64,000 bases of DNA from Desulfobacteraceae bacterium (GCA_011389745.1 JAABTQ010000002.1:1-64000), one strand, 5' to 3'; counted from the stretch's first letter, positions 39,609 to 49,370 are shown. A program made the numbers and translations. The notes: a model not told the origin generated them from the letters alone.

Positions 39609-39656
39609 GGATTGAGATCGAAAAAAAATCGAAAAACCAACAAAGGAGATTTGCAA

Positions 39657-40919
39657 ATGGGGATGACCCTCACGGAAAAAATTCTGGCGGTGCATGCCGG
39701 AGTTGACCATGTCAAACCGGGCGACCTGATCAATGCCTGTGTTGATGTAGCCCTGGGAAACGATATCACCGCTCCCATTGCCATTGACCAGTTTAATCAA
39801 AGCGGAGCGAAAAAAGTATTTGATAAGGATCGGGTGATTCTCGTTCCTGACCATTTCGTACCCAACAAGGATATCAAGTCGGCCATGCAGGCAAAAATTC
39901 TTAGAGATTTTGCCAGGGCACATAATCTGACCTATTTCTATGATGCCGGTGAGATGGGGGTTGAACATGCGCTTTTACCGGAAAAAGGTTTGGTTCTACC
40001 CGGAGATCTGGTCATTGGAGCGGACAGTCACACATGCACCTATGGAGGTCTTGGCGCATTTGCAACAGGTGTGGGAAGCACCGATTTGGCAGCAGCAATG
40101 GTTACCGGGGAGGTGTGGCTCAAGGTGCCGGAAAGTATTAAGTTTATCTTTAAGGGCAAGCTTTCCAAATGGGTGGAAGCAAAAGACCTGATCCTTTACA
40201 CCATCGGAAAAATTGGTGTTGATGGCGCTCTTTATCAGGCAATGGAGTTTACAGGTGAAGCGATCGAACAGATGGGAATGGCCGGTCGTCTGACCATGGC
40301 GAACATGGCCATCGAAGCCGGAGCTAAAAACGGCATTTTTGTCCCGGATGCTGTAACCGAAGCATATGTAAAAAACCGAGCCGTTCGTAAATACACCTTT
40401 TATGAAAGTGATCCGGACGCTGAATATGTGAAGGTGTTTGAGTTTGATTGCAAAAATATCGAGCCTCAGGTGGCTTTTCCGCACCTTCCGGAAAATGTCA
40501 GAGGTATCAGTGATGTTGGAGAGGTGGTTATTGATCAGGTAGTGATCGGTTCCTGCACAAACGGTAGAATCGAGGATATGCGAACTGCCGCGCAAATTAT
40601 CAAAGGCCATAAAGTGGCCGGAGGCATTCGTTTAATTGTCATTCCTGCAACTCCGTATGTATATAGGACAGCACTGAATGAAGGGCTTTTCGAGATATTT
40701 TTAGATGCCGGAGCCGTGATTAGTCCTCCCACATGTGGTCCCTGTCTGGGTGGGCACATGGGAATTCTTGCCAGGGGTGAACGTGCTGTAGCCACTACCA
40801 ATAGAAATTTTGTTGGGCGTATGGGGCATCCTGAAAGCGAAGTATACCTGGCAAGCCCTTCCGTAGCTGCGGCTTCCGCAGTGTTGGGAAAAATCGGTGG
40901 TCCGGACCAGCTTCAGTAA
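39657..40919 (+). CDS. leuC: 3-isopropylmalate dehydratase large subunit
   Basis: 420 aa from ATG 39657, preceded by AAAGGAG; an earlier in-frame ATG has no ribosome site. Cluster-ligating Cys are in [23 protein letters not shown] and [11 protein letters not shown]. The size is that of the archaeal/deltaproteobacterial two-subunit type. With leuD it isomerises isopropylmalate in leucine synthesis; homoaconitase- or methylmalate-type substrates cannot be excluded from sequence alone. Confidence 0.9.
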   Translation: MGMTLTEKILAVHAGVDHVKPGDLINACVDVALGNDITAPIAIDQFNQSGAKKVFDKDRVILVPDHFVPNKDIKSAMQAKILRDFARAHNLTYFYDAGEMGVEHALLPEKGLVLPGDLVIGADSHTCTYGGLGAFATGVGSTDLAAAMVTGEVWLKVPESIKFIFKGKLSKWVEAKDLILYTIGKIGVDGALYQAMEFTGEAIEQMGMAGRLTMANMAIEAGAKNGIFVPDAVTEAYVKNRAVRKYTFYESDPDAEYVKVFEFDCKNIEPQVAFPHLPENVRGISDVGEVVIDQVVIGSCTNGRIEDMRTAAQIIKGHKVAGGIRLIVIPATPYVYRTALNEGLFEIFLDAGAVISPPTCGPCLGGHMGILARGERAVATTNRNFVGRMGHPESEVYLASPSVAAASAVLGKIGGPDQLQ

Positions 40920-40990
40920 AATCGGCCGACCGGAGAGGTTTTAAAAAATGCCGGGAGTCTTCTGATTCTTTTTAAAAAGGAATATGTGCA

Positions 40991-41494
40991 ATGAAAGTGA
41001 CTGGAAAAGTTTGGAAGTTTGGAAATGATATCGATACGGACCTGATTATTCCTGCCAGATATTTAAACACCAGTGAGCCTGCTGAATTGGCAAAACACTG
41101 TATGGAAGATGCAGACCCGGAATTTGCAGAAAAGGTCTCACCATCGGATATCATCGTTGCCGATAAAAATTTTGGATGTGGATCTTCTCGTGAACATGCC
41201 CCCATCGCCATTAAGGCTGCCGGCGTTTCATGCGTGATCGCTAAAAGTTTTGCGCGGATTTTTTATAGAAATGCTTTCAATATGGGCTTGCCAATTCTTG
41301 AATGTGAAGATGCCGACCGTTTTGAAACCGGTGATTCACTATCTGTTAATTTTGACACCGGTATTATCACCCATATGAAAACCGGCACAACTTATCATAG
41401 CCGCCCCATTCCAAATTTTATGCAGGAATTGGTTCAAAGCGGCGGTCTTATGAAATACATTCAAAAGAAGATTCCAAAGAACCCTCGGCTATGA
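40991..41494 (+). CDS. leuD: 3-isopropylmalate dehydratase small subunit
   Basis: 167 aa, short LeuD type. KVWKFGNDIDTDLIIPARYL, NFGCGSSREHAPIAIKAAG and SFARIFYRNAFNMGLPI are family motifs of the swivelling domain. It lies 71 bp after leuC. A group II intron fragment begins right after its stop. Confidence 0.92.
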   Translation: MKVTGKVWKFGNDIDTDLIIPARYLNTSEPAELAKHCMEDADPEFAEKVSPSDIIVADKNFGCGSSREHAPIAIKAAGVSCVIAKSFARIFYRNAFNMGLPILECEDADRFETGDSLSVNFDTGIITHMKTGTTYHSRPIPNFMQELVQSGGLMKYIQKKIPKNPRL

Positions 41495-41497
41495 ACC

Positions 41498-41644
41498 CAA
41501 ATATTCGAACAGATAAAGCGTAGCTGGCGCAAGTGGTTAAATCGGAGATCCCGCAATAAAGACATGCCCTGGGATCGGTTTAACCGACTTCTGGAACGAT
41601 ATCCATTGCTTAAACCGCGAATAGTTCACAAATTCGCGCAGTGA
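41498..41644 (+). pseudogene. Group II intron reverse transcriptase, C-terminal fragment
   Basis: The stretch translates as QIFEQIKRSWRKWLNRRSRN and ends RLLERYPLLKPRIVHKFAQ, a typical C-terminus of LtrA-type intron proteins (RRS...W...LLxxYPLPxPRIVH). The polymerase (YADD) and maturase domains are missing, so the intron is 5'-truncated; such truncation is common after incomplete retrohoming. Confidence 0.75.
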
Positions 41645-41658
41645 AACCATAATCCTGA

Positions 41659-41730
41659 GGAACCGTATGCGTTAATCGCGCTCGTACGGTTCTGGGGGGG
41701 CTCCGGGAGGGCAACTTCCCGGTTCTACCC
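41659..41730 (+). mobile_element. Group II intron domains V and VI
   Basis: GAACCGTATGCG (41660) with CTCGTACGGTTC forms the domain V hairpin of bacterial group II introns. The catalytic triad reads AAC instead of AGC. A GC-rich hairpin (CCGGGAGG...CTTCCCGG) then resembles domain VI, with the usual ending near TTCTACCC. The rest of the gap to 42225 has only a repeat (42016) and no gene I can name. Confidence 0.75.
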
Positions 41731-42015
41731 GGAATCCTCTAAATACTCCGGTAAGCAGGCATCCAAGTTTAAGCGGTTCGAGGGTTTCAATCAGTTTGTT
41801 GTTTTTTGGGACAAGGGGTTTATTTAAAATTCCCCAGCTGCCCAACATCTCCGACAGCGACAGCGATATCCGCGAAATGATCACATCCGGTTTAATGAGA
41901 CCACAGATGTCACCACCGGAACTGCCGGCGGCACGTTTGCATCGATCAAAGCCACCAGGGGGGGCCGATGGGCATAAGCGCTAACTCAAGGTGTGGATCA
42001 AGGGTATTATAGGTT

Positions 42016-42085
42016 GTCATTCTGAGGAGGCCGACATCATCGTTTATCAGTTGGCACGGACACTTGGCCGACGAAGAATCTTTCG
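42016..42085. repeat. Divergent GTCATTCTGAGG repeat
   Basis: It starts GTCATTCTGAGGAGG and ends CCGACGAAGAATCTTTCG, matching both ends of the better conserved copies at 53718 and 56602. The interior differs. Confidence 0.5.
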
Positions 42086-42225
42086 TTTACGTTAGCACGG
42101 TTTGTCTTTTGTCACACCAAGAGTCAAACTGATCATCAATTCCGGTAACCTGACGCCCATGGCCCTGGGGCCGGAATGACGGTTATTTGTCACCGGAATC
42201 GCTCAACTTGGCAGAGGCCATCAAC

Positions 42226-43413
42226 TTAAATAAAGGACAACCCTTCATTTAAATCATCGATAAGATCATCCACATCTTCAATGCCTACCGAAAGACGGAT
42301 AAGACCATCCGAGATCCCGGCCTTTTTTTTTTCCTCAGCCGAGTATGTGGAGTGGGTCATGGAGGCGGGATGCTGAATCAGTGTATCACAATCGCCAAGG
42401 CTCACCGCAAGGGTGCAAATTTTTAGATTATCCATGAGCTTTTTCCCTGCATCGATACCGCCGAACAAATCAAATGCAAGCATCCCCCCGAACTTTTTCA
42501 TCTGATGTTGTGCCACACGATTTCCAGGATGAGACGTCAGGCCCGGATAATAGACCCTGTCAACTTTAGGATGGCTTTCCAGCCACTGAGCGATCTTCAT
42601 GGCACTGTCACTGTGACGTTTCATCCTCAGTGCCAATGTTTTTAAACCCCTTAAGAACAGCCATGCATTAAAAGGGCTCATGGCAGGACCGAAATGGTTT
42701 GTGTATTCTTCGCGAATAAGGGCCATCATTTTGCAGGAACCGATCACCACGCCTCCCACTATATCACCATGCCCGCCGATATATTTGGTGGCAGAGTGTA
42801 CCACCATATCCGCACCAAGGCTTATTGGATTTTGCAGATACGGGGTGGCAAAAGTGTTGTCCACAATCAAGGCAATATTGTATTTTTTTGCCGCCGTTAC
42901 CCATGTTTTGATATCAAAGATATCCAGTGTCGGGTTGGCCGGTGTTTCAATGAACAGAAAACGGGTGTTTTTATCAATTTTGGCTTCGATGTTTGAAATC
43001 GGACAAGCTTCACTGGGAGTTAGAAAACGCGGTTGTATGTTTAAAAGCGGAAGATGTTTTTTAAAAAGCGCAAAAGTTCCTCCATATAGTGTCGTGCCAG
43101 CGACAAGATTATCACCCGGTCTAGCCAGAGTCATGGCTATGGCGGCTATGGCGGACATCCCGGATGCGGTGGCTATGGCATCCTCGCCGCCTTCCAGAAG
43201 CGCCATTTTTTCCTGAAAAAGTGATACGGTGGGATTTCCCATTCTTGAATAAATAAAGCCTTTTTCAGTGCCTTTGAATATGTTTGAACCAAATTCGGCA
43301 TCCTTGAATTTGAAGGTGGATGTCATATGAATGGGGGGGACCAGATCCATTGTAGAAGTGTAAACCGTCTTAATACCGTGAACAACCAGTGTGTCTTTGG
43401 AAAGTTTTTTCAT
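42226..43413 (-). CDS. PLP-dependent methionine gamma-lyase / cystathionine lyase family enzyme
   Basis: 395 aa of the Cys/Met-metabolism PLP family. YSRMGNPTV, AGTTLYGGTF, VDNTFATPYLQNP, PLP-binding Lys in HSATKYIGGHGD and LGDCDTLIQHPASMTHS are conserved. The last motif and the overall pattern fit methionine gamma-lyase (methionine to methanethiol, ammonia and 2-oxobutyrate), but cystathionine gamma-lyase or gamma-synthase activity cannot be excluded. Confidence 0.85.
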   Translation of the reverse strand: MKKLSKDTLVVHGIKTVYTSTMDLVPPIHMTSTFKFKDAEFGSNIFKGTEKGFIYSRMGNPTVSLFQEKMALLEGGEDAIATASGMSAIAAIAMTLARPGDNLVAGTTLYGGTFALFKKHLPLLNIQPRFLTPSEACPISNIEAKIDKNTRFLFIETPANPTLDIFDIKTWVTAAKKYNIALIVDNTFATPYLQNPISLGADMVVHSATKYIGGHGDIVGGVVIGSCKMMALIREEYTNHFGPAMSPFNAWLFLRGLKTLALRMKRHSDSAMKIAQWLESHPKVDRVYYPGLTSHPGNRVAQHQMKKFGGMLAFDLFGGIDAGKKLMDNLKICTLAVSLGDCDTLIQHPASMTHSTYSAEEKKKAGISDGLIRLSVGIEDVDDLIDDLNEGLSFI

Positions 43414-43425
43414 AAAAATCTCCGC

Positions 43426-43947
43426 TTAAGAACCAAAAGAAATCGCTTTTTCCCATAAATGATGGGTCGGCGTTTGAAAAGTATACCCAAGCCCATCATT
43501 GTATTTTTTCCAATTCGTGCCCGGCAAAGTCCAAAGTTCATGAAGCTTTTTCATAAACTCAGGATTCAATCGGGTTTGCCGCAATACACGGATGATTCCG
43601 TGAGCATCGATCATGACACGGGAAAAATCCGTGCGAACGTCTGAAAAAAAATCTGCAACTTCATTGGGGTTTTCCTGTCTCTCAAACTCAGGATTGCACG
43701 GTGTGGGAAGCAGGAAATTTTTGCCGAATTTCCAGATCACCAGGGGATATTCATCAGCAAAAATACCGTAACCTGTCAGCATTTTAAAATCCTGCAAATC
43801 CAGGGGCCTGGGGAATGGAATCGAGACCAGAAGGTGAAGGCCTTCCGGTACAATATTCAACACAGATGCTTCAAAAGGTTGTTGCCATCCGGGATAAACC
43901 CGGCCCTCCTCTATATCCAGGTCAGAATCGAACATCTTGTTCCTCAA
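43426..43947 (-). CDS. Conserved hypothetical protein
   Basis: I do not recognise this family. The protein is 173 aa (169 if it starts at the second Met), soluble, rich in aromatic and proline residues (FPRPLDLQDFKMLTGYGIF, WKFGKNFLLPTPCNPEF). It lies 12 bp upstream of the methionine gamma-lyase-type gene and 20 bp downstream of dinB, all leftward, so the three may be one transcript. Confidence 0.65.
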   Translation of the reverse strand: MRNKMFDSDLDIEEGRVYPGWQQPFEASVLNIVPEGLHLLVSIPFPRPLDLQDFKMLTGYGIFADEYPLVIWKFGKNFLLPTPCNPEFERQENPNEVADFFSDVRTDFSRVMIDAHGIIRVLRQTRLNPEFMKKLHELWTLPGTNWKKYNDGLGYTFQTPTHHLWEKAISFGS

Positions 43948-43966
43948 AAGATAACTTTGTCACTTT

Positions 43967-45124
43967 TTAAGAGCCTTTAATAATCGCCCGGGTTAACATT
44001 TCTTTTCCAAAACGTTCCTGAATCCTATCCATGGTTTTATCCACTTTTTCCCAATTGTAATCAGTCTGATTCGATAAATCAAAAAGTTTCATCTGGACCG
44101 GGTGATTAACGAGTACTAATCCCGACACCCCCATCCCTATGAGGCGAACTTTTTTCATCAGCACACAGTTGTCCAGCAGCCGACAGGCCTCATGATACAA
44201 TGTATTGGATGAGCAGGTGGGATTTTTTAGTGTGTTGCTTCTCGTAATTTGCTGAAAATCAGCATGCTTCACCTTTATTGAGACTGTTTTTGCTTTCATT
44301 GCTGATTTCCGAAGTTGCCGGCCTACGTCATGGGCCTGCTGAAGCAGATATTTTTTCAAAAGATCTTGATCTGCGGTATCAAAACCAAGTGTTTCTTCGC
44401 TGCTGATTGACTTTGGAGGAGAACAGGGAACAACCACAGAGTTGTCGATGCCCATGGATAGTTCTTTCAGGCGTCGTCCGAATTTACCTGTTTTATCGAT
44501 CAGAAGTTTTTCCGGAAAGTTTAGAACATCTCCAAGTGTGGCAATGCCTAACATTTTGAGTTCCTGAACCATTTTCGGACCAACACCGGGTGTGTTTTTT
44601 ATCGGTAACGAACAAACAAAGTCGGGTACTTGTTCCGTGGAAATCACAGTCAATCCATCGGGTTTATCCATATCCGATGCAATCTTGGCCAGAAATTTCA
44701 CAGGGGCGACACCTACCGAACAGGTTAGATGAACACGTTCTTTTATTTTATTTTTTATTTCCATGGCCATGGTTTCGGCCGAACCGAAGAGTCTGCCGCA
44801 ACCCCCGGCATCCAGATAGGCCTCGTCAATGGAAACTTGCTCCACCAGAGGGGAAAAACATTTTAAAATTTCCATCACATTTTCGGAAACCTGCTTATAG
44901 CGGGTTTTTCTGGGAGAAACTACCTTTGCATCAGGGCATTTTTTCAGAGCCTGAAACATGGGCATGGCCGAATGTACGCCATATTTTCTGGCTTCATAGC
45001 TTGCAGCCGCCACCACCCCTCTGCCTGACAGGCCTCCAACGATCACAGGTTTGCCTTTGAAGTCAGGGTTATCCAGTATTTCCACCGATGCGTAAAAAGC
45101 ATCCATGTCGATATGAAAAATCAT
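43967..45124 (-). CDS. dinB: DNA polymerase IV
   Basis: 385 aa Y-family polymerase. IFHIDMDAFYASVE supplies catalytic Asp and the steric gate, SIDEAYLD the second acidic pair, and PGVGPKMVQELKMLGI the helix-hairpin-helix. It performs translesion synthesis. I see no clear LexA box in the 112-bp upstream gap. Confidence 0.95.
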   Translation of the reverse strand: MIFHIDMDAFYASVEILDNPDFKGKPVIVGGLSGRGVVAAASYEARKYGVHSAMPMFQALKKCPDAKVVSPRKTRYKQVSENVMEILKCFSPLVEQVSIDEAYLDAGGCGRLFGSAETMAMEIKNKIKERVHLTCSVGVAPVKFLAKIASDMDKPDGLTVISTEQVPDFVCSLPIKNTPGVGPKMVQELKMLGIATLGDVLNFPEKLLIDKTGKFGRRLKELSMGIDNSVVVPCSPPKSISSEETLGFDTADQDLLKKYLLQQAHDVGRQLRKSAMKAKTVSIKVKHADFQQITRSNTLKNPTCSSNTLYHEACRLLDNCVLMKKVRLIGMGVSGLVLVNHPVQMKLFDLSNQTDYNWEKVDKTMDRIQERFGKEMLTRAIIKGS

Positions 45125-45236
45125 GGGATCCAGGCCAGTCTTTCAACATTCGGGGTGATCATCAGAATTAAATAATATTTTTTTTAAAATTTTCGGTAAC
45201 GATAGGATATCGTGTTATAATTTGCAATAATTTGTT

Positions 45237-46430
45237 TTACAATCCTGAATTAATGACAAGATCGGTTATCGGCCCCCTGGATTTGTCACCCTTCAAGACG
45301 ATATGGGCGTAAATGCGATGCCCCTTGAATTTGTTAACAATCCAGTTTAGGCCATTATTTTCAATATTGAGATAAGGATTGTCTACCTGCCGTATATCCC
45401 CTAAACAAAAACACTTTACGCCTTCCCCCATACGCGAAAGAAGTGCCCGGCATTCTATCCTTGAAAGGTTTTGCATTTCATCAATAATTACCACTGAATT
45501 TTCGATGTTCATACCCCGGATATAGGCCAATGGAAGTAATTCGAATCTTTTGGGATCAAAACGAACTGTCGGTCCTTCGTCATTTAAAAAGATTTTTTTT
45601 ACCTGCCGCAACCGGTGAAGCTTTAAAACCAGATCCGTAATATACTTGGTATAGGGCTCCATTTTTTCATTAATGCTCCCCGGTAAATAACCCAGTCGTG
45701 TGCCTATCTCGATCATGGGCTTGACCACATAGACTTTTTCGTGGGTCTTTTTTTCATGGGTTAAAAAAAGAGCGGCTGCAAGGGCCAGAAAACTTTTGCC
45801 GTAGCCCGCCTCACTTTGAATGGAAACAATATCGATTTCCGGGCGGGTCATCAGTTCCATGGCCAGATTCTGATAAACATTTCTGGGAACGACATTCCAG
45901 ATCTTATGCTGATAATCGATGGTTTTTTCACCGTCGATACCCCGAAAAACCGGTTTGCCCTGATCGCTCCACGAAAAAGAATTCAGTACCCGTTCCTCAT
46001 GACTTTCAACAAACCCGGTATAATATTCCGCCTCGGATTTAAACGGAACGGATTCCTTGTAAGCCTCGCTGTGAATTCCTTTCAGTCTTGCCTGCAGCTG
46101 GAAAATCTTGTCATTGGTTACCAGGATCGGTTCGGTGATTCCGCTTTGAATAATTTCATCCAATATGTAGTTGTCAATGAGCTTGGTAAAAGGATCGGCA
46201 ACCTCCCTGGATTCCAAAACCGAGTAATGTTCGGGATTGTCGCTTAAAATCTGAATCACCTTGGCGACAATGTATCCTAACTTGGGGTCTTTTTTAAATT
46301 TGGAAAGTTCCATGAGAACGTGATATGGAATGAACACATTGTTTTCACTTCCGTTTCTGAGTCTTAACAGCGAACCGGGATCTTCCAGAAGCACATTTGT
46401 GTCAATGATATAGTTTTTTGTAGTTGTCAT
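45237..46430 (-). CDS. PIN-domain PhoH family ATPase
   Basis: 397 aa. The N-terminal PIN domain (1-130; IIDTNVLLEDPGSL, LVTNDKIFQLQA) is fused to a PhoH ATPase (180-397) with Walker A in EAGYGKSFLALA and Walker B in SVVIIDEMQNLS. Such fusions are thought to couple an RNase to an ATP-driven unwinding domain. The 'Pho' name is historical. It is divergent from phoB. Confidence 0.9.
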   Translation of the reverse strand: MTTTKNYIIDTNVLLEDPGSLLRLRNGSENNVFIPYHVLMELSKFKKDPKLGYIVAKVIQILSDNPEHYSVLESREVADPFTKLIDNYILDEIIQSGITEPILVTNDKIFQLQARLKGIHSEAYKESVPFKSEAEYYTGFVESHEERVLNSFSWSDQGKPVFRGIDGEKTIDYQHKIWNVVPRNVYQNLAMELMTRPEIDIVSIQSEAGYGKSFLALAAALFLTHEKKTHEKVYVVKPMIEIGTRLGYLPGSINEKMEPYTKYITDLVLKLHRLRQVKKIFLNDEGPTVRFDPKRFELLPLAYIRGMNIENSVVIIDEMQNLSRIECRALLSRMGEGVKCFCLGDIRQVDNPYLNIENNGLNWIVNKFKGHRIYAHIVLKGDKSRGPITDLVINSGL

Positions 46431-46621
46431 TGGCTATGACTCTCCTGATTGTGTTGATAAAAATAAATTTCAGTTCCGATGGACTCGCAAAAAATTCACA
46501 CTCTATATTCTATCTTCCATAGTAATACAATTCACGCCCAATGTTAGCATTTAATTAACCCTGGTAATTTTTTAAATCAGTCTACATGACAGGAACCCGG
46601 CCGGCCTGACCAGCAATGCGA

Positions 46622-46642
46622 CTAACCATTATCTAACAATAA
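46622..46642 (+). promoter_or_regulatory. Candidate Pho box upstream of phoB
   Basis: CTAACC-N5-CTAACAATAA is a direct repeat with an 11-bp period, about 120 bp before phoB. The site upstream of pstS matches it at nearly every position, which fits PhoB binding and autoregulation. Nothing else is recognised in the 46431-46759 gap. Confidence 0.55.
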
Positions 46643-46759
46643 ATTAATATTCGGTTAATACCAACACACTAATGGGTTCATAGTCATCTGATTCCGGCTT
46701 TTGACAAAGTGCCGAAAATACCTTTTTACACACCTATCAATCTTCAGAGGAAATTGAAA

Positions 46760-47467
46760 ATGATTACTGAAGCATGGTCGAAAAATAAAGAAAGAATCCT
46801 GATTGTTGATGACGAAGAAGATATCCTGGAACTGGTGCAATACAACGTGGAACGGGAGGGTTATCAGACCCTTTGCGCTGTGACCGGGGAACAGGCCCTG
46901 CAAATAGTGCAGACCGATAAAGTGGATATGGTGATATTGGACCTGATGCTCCCGGGAATAAACGGTCTGGAAGTGGCTAAAAGCATCAAAAGAAATCCGC
47001 AAAAAACCAATATCCCTATTATTATGCTTACTGCCAAGGGTGAAGAAACCGATATCATTACAGGTTTAGAACTGGGTGCTGATGATTACGTCACTAAACC
47101 TTTCAGCCCTAAAATACTTTTGGCTCGTATCAAGGCTGTGATTCGAAAAAATCGTAGCCAGTTGGTTGACACAGATGCGGTGCTTCATCACCATGGAATT
47201 TCCATTCATCCGGGAAGACGCATTATCAAAATCAATGGTAAAAGTGTCGATTTAACCTACACGGAGTTTCAGATTCTTTATTATCTTGCCGGAAGGCCTG
47301 GCTGGGTTTTTACACGAACACAGATTGTGGATGCGGTTCGGGGGGATAATTATTCGGTTACCGATCGAAGTGTGGATGTACAAATGGTGGGTCTGAGGAA
47401 GAAACTGGGGCCTTACGGGAAGTATCTCGAAACGGTGCGGGGTGTTGGATATCGATTCAGGGAATAA
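46760..47467 (+). CDS. phoB: PhoB-type phosphate response regulator
   Basis: 235 aa from ATG 46760 with AGAGGA upstream. Receiver domain: acidic pocket VDDEEDI, phosphorylated Asp in MVILDLMLPGING, Lys in YVTKPFSP. The OmpR-type winged helix (145-235) has LTYTEFQILYYLAGRPGWVFTR and VGYRFRE. It should activate the pst genes that follow under phosphate limitation. No phoR kinase gene is adjacent. Confidence 0.85.
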   Translation: MITEAWSKNKERILIVDDEEDILELVQYNVEREGYQTLCAVTGEQALQIVQTDKVDMVILDLMLPGINGLEVAKSIKRNPQKTNIPIIMLTAKGEETDIITGLELGADDYVTKPFSPKILLARIKAVIRKNRSQLVDTDAVLHHHGISIHPGRRIIKINGKSVDLTYTEFQILYYLAGRPGWVFTRTQIVDAVRGDNYSVTDRSVDVQMVGLRKKLGPYGKYLETVRGVGYRFRE

Positions 47468-47495
47468 ATTTAGCTAATAAAATTATTACATGGCG

Positions 47496-47516
47496 CTAAC
47501 AAAATTCTAACAATAA
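47496..47516 (+). promoter_or_regulatory. Candidate Pho box upstream of pstS
   Basis: CTAACA-N5-CTAACAATAA, 45 bp before pstS, has the same layout as the site at 46622 and the same AATAA flank. Confidence 0.6.
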
Positions 47517-47560
47517 ACGAACATAGTCAAAACAACTTCAACAAAAGGAGAAACAACGAT

Positions 47561-48379
47561 ATGAAGAAAACGAACATGTTTTTTGTATTCGCATTGGTAT
47601 TCAACATGATTTTTTCAGCAAGCGTCTTTGCCGAAACACTTGTCATTAAGGGTTCCACAACCGTGCTTCCCATTACCCAGAAAGTGGCGGAAGCTTACAT
47701 GAAAGATTTTCCCAATGTTAACATTTCCATTTCAGGAGGTGGTTCGGGAAACGGCATTAAGGCTATTATAGACGGTACGACCGATATTGCCAACAGCTCA
47801 AGATTTATCAAAGACAGCGAAGTCAAACAGGCAATAGACAAGGGTGCTTATCCTGTACCGTTCAGTGTCGCCTATGACTGTATCGTACCTGTTGTGCATC
47901 CGGATAACCCTGTCAGTGATCTGACCCTGGATCAACTCCAGGACATCTATATGGGCAAGGTTAAAAACTGGAAAGATGTGGGAGGCAATGATCATCCTGT
48001 GGTGGTTATCTCAAGGGATACTTCATCAGGGACTTATGAGGTTTGGGAAGAAAAAGTTCTGAGAAAGGAAAGAGTCTTTCCGGGCGCCCTTCTTCAGGCT
48101 TCCAGCGGAGCCGTGGTTCAGGGAGTCGCCAACAACAAAAATGCCGTGGGTTATATTGGTTTCGGGTATATTACCGACTCGGTAAGAGCGTTAGCAGTCA
48201 ATGGGGTGGTGGGTTCAGAGGAAACGACTTTAAGCGGTGCATTTCCTGTAAGTCGGCCTTTATTTATTTTTACCAGGGGCTGGCCGGAGGGAACCACGGC
48301 ACATTTTATCAAATACCTGCTCAATCCTGAAAAGGGCCAGAATCTGGTTAAGGAAGCCGGGTTTGTACCTCTTTATTAA
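47561..48379 (+). CDS. pstS: Phosphate ABC transporter substrate-binding protein
   Basis: 272 aa. Signal peptide (FFVFALVFNMIFSASVFA), then phosphate-binding motifs GSTTVLPITQKVAEAYM, SISGGGSGNGIKAIIDGTTD and SRDTSSGTYEVWEEKVL. It captures phosphate in the periplasm. AAAGGAG precedes the ATG. Confidence 0.94.
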   Translation: MKKTNMFFVFALVFNMIFSASVFAETLVIKGSTTVLPITQKVAEAYMKDFPNVNISISGGGSGNGIKAIIDGTTDIANSSRFIKDSEVKQAIDKGAYPVPFSVAYDCIVPVVHPDNPVSDLTLDQLQDIYMGKVKNWKDVGGNDHPVVVISRDTSSGTYEVWEEKVLRKERVFPGALLQASSGAVVQGVANNKNAVGYIGFGYITDSVRALAVNGVVGSEETTLSGAFPVSRPLFIFTRGWPEGTTAHFIKYLLNPEKGQNLVKEAGFVPLY

Positions 48380-48406
48380 TGTCTAAATATTCATGAATTA
48401 CCAAAA

Positions 48407-48448
48407 GACGCGCAGTGCAAAAAGTTTTTGCCTGCGCGTCATTTTGTT
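48407..48448 (+). terminator. Stem-loop between pstS and pstC
   Basis: GACGCGCAG-GCAAAAA pairs with TTTTTGC-TGCGCGTC across a very short loop with one mismatch or bulge, followed by ATTTTGTT. It probably reduces transcription into pstCAB or stabilises the pstS message, giving excess binding protein. Confidence 0.65.
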
Positions 48449-48462
48449 GCTGAGGGAATGCA

Positions 48463-49356
48463 ATGGTTATGAGACGTCAGTTAAAAGAAAAATTTATGCG
48501 AAACCTGTTTACTCTGGTTGCATTCGCGTCAATTGCCATATTGCTGGCAATTACCATTTTTCTATTCAAAGAGGGTCTTCCGGTTTTTAATCTCATATCG
48601 GTCAAGGATTTTTTCTTTGGAATTTACTGGTACCCTACATCCGACCCGCCGGATTTTGGTATATTCCCACTCATTGTCGCTTCAATTTCAGTCACGCTGC
48701 TTTCAGCATCCATTGCCATCCCGTTGGGAGTGATGACCGCGGTTTATCTGGCGGAAGTTGCCAGTCCCCGGGTCAGAGAGCTTATCAAGCCAATCGTGGA
48801 GTTATTGGCAGCGTTGCCGTCGGTGGTGATCGGTTTTTTCGGTATGGTGGTAGTGGCACCCTTTTTACAAAATACATTCAATATTGCCACCGGGTTAAAT
48901 TTGTTTAATGCATCACTTATGCTGGCCTTTATGTCGATCCCGACCATTTGCAGCATTTCCGAAGATGCCGTCTACAGTGTGCCCGATGCGTTGCGGGAAG
49001 CATCCCTGGCTTTGGGAGCAACGCATTTGGAAACCATTTTCCGTGTGGTTCTTCCGGCAGCCGTTTCGGGAATCTGCACGGCTATAATTCTGGGCATGTC
49101 AAGGGCCATCGGTGAGACCATGGTCGTGCTCATGGTGGCGGGAGGCGCGGCCATGGTCCCGTCTTCGATTTTTGATCCGGTGAGGGCCATGCCGGGAAGT
49201 ATCGCAGCTGAGATGGCTGAAGCGCCCTTTCGCGGCGATCATTACCATGCACTTTTTGCAACAGCTATAGTACTGTTTATGTTTACCTTTTTATTTAACC
49301 TGATTGCGGATTATATGTCCCACAAATATCGTCAGGTGGGTGATGCCACATTATAA
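48463..49356 (+). CDS. pstC: Phosphate ABC transporter permease PstC
   Basis: 297 aa with six predicted membrane segments. LPSVVIGFFGMVVVAPF and the EAA loop (EASLALGATHLETIFRVVLPAAVSGI) are permease hallmarks; DHYHALFATAIVLFMFTF is near the end. GAGGG precedes ATG 48463. Confidence 0.92.
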   Translation: MVMRRQLKEKFMRNLFTLVAFASIAILLAITIFLFKEGLPVFNLISVKDFFFGIYWYPTSDPPDFGIFPLIVASISVTLLSASIAIPLGVMTAVYLAEVASPRVRELIKPIVELLAALPSVVIGFFGMVVVAPFLQNTFNIATGLNLFNASLMLAFMSIPTICSISEDAVYSVPDALREASLALGATHLETIFRVVLPAAVSGICTAIILGMSRAIGETMVVLMVAGGAAMVPSSIFDPVRAMPGSIAAEMAEAPFRGDHYHALFATAIVLFMFTFLFNLIADYMSHKYRQVGDATL

Positions 49357-49370
49357 GGAGTGATAATCCC

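Noticed and set aside
39996-40610. 204-codon minus-strand frame inside leuC
   Set aside because: Antisense shadow of a clearly conserved leuC; its composition follows the codons of the real gene.
42120-42240. Plus-strand peptide ending LNKGQPFI before the gamma-lyase gene
   Set aside because: Its last part is the antisense of the real gene's C-terminus and the earlier part has stops; I could not tie it to a family.
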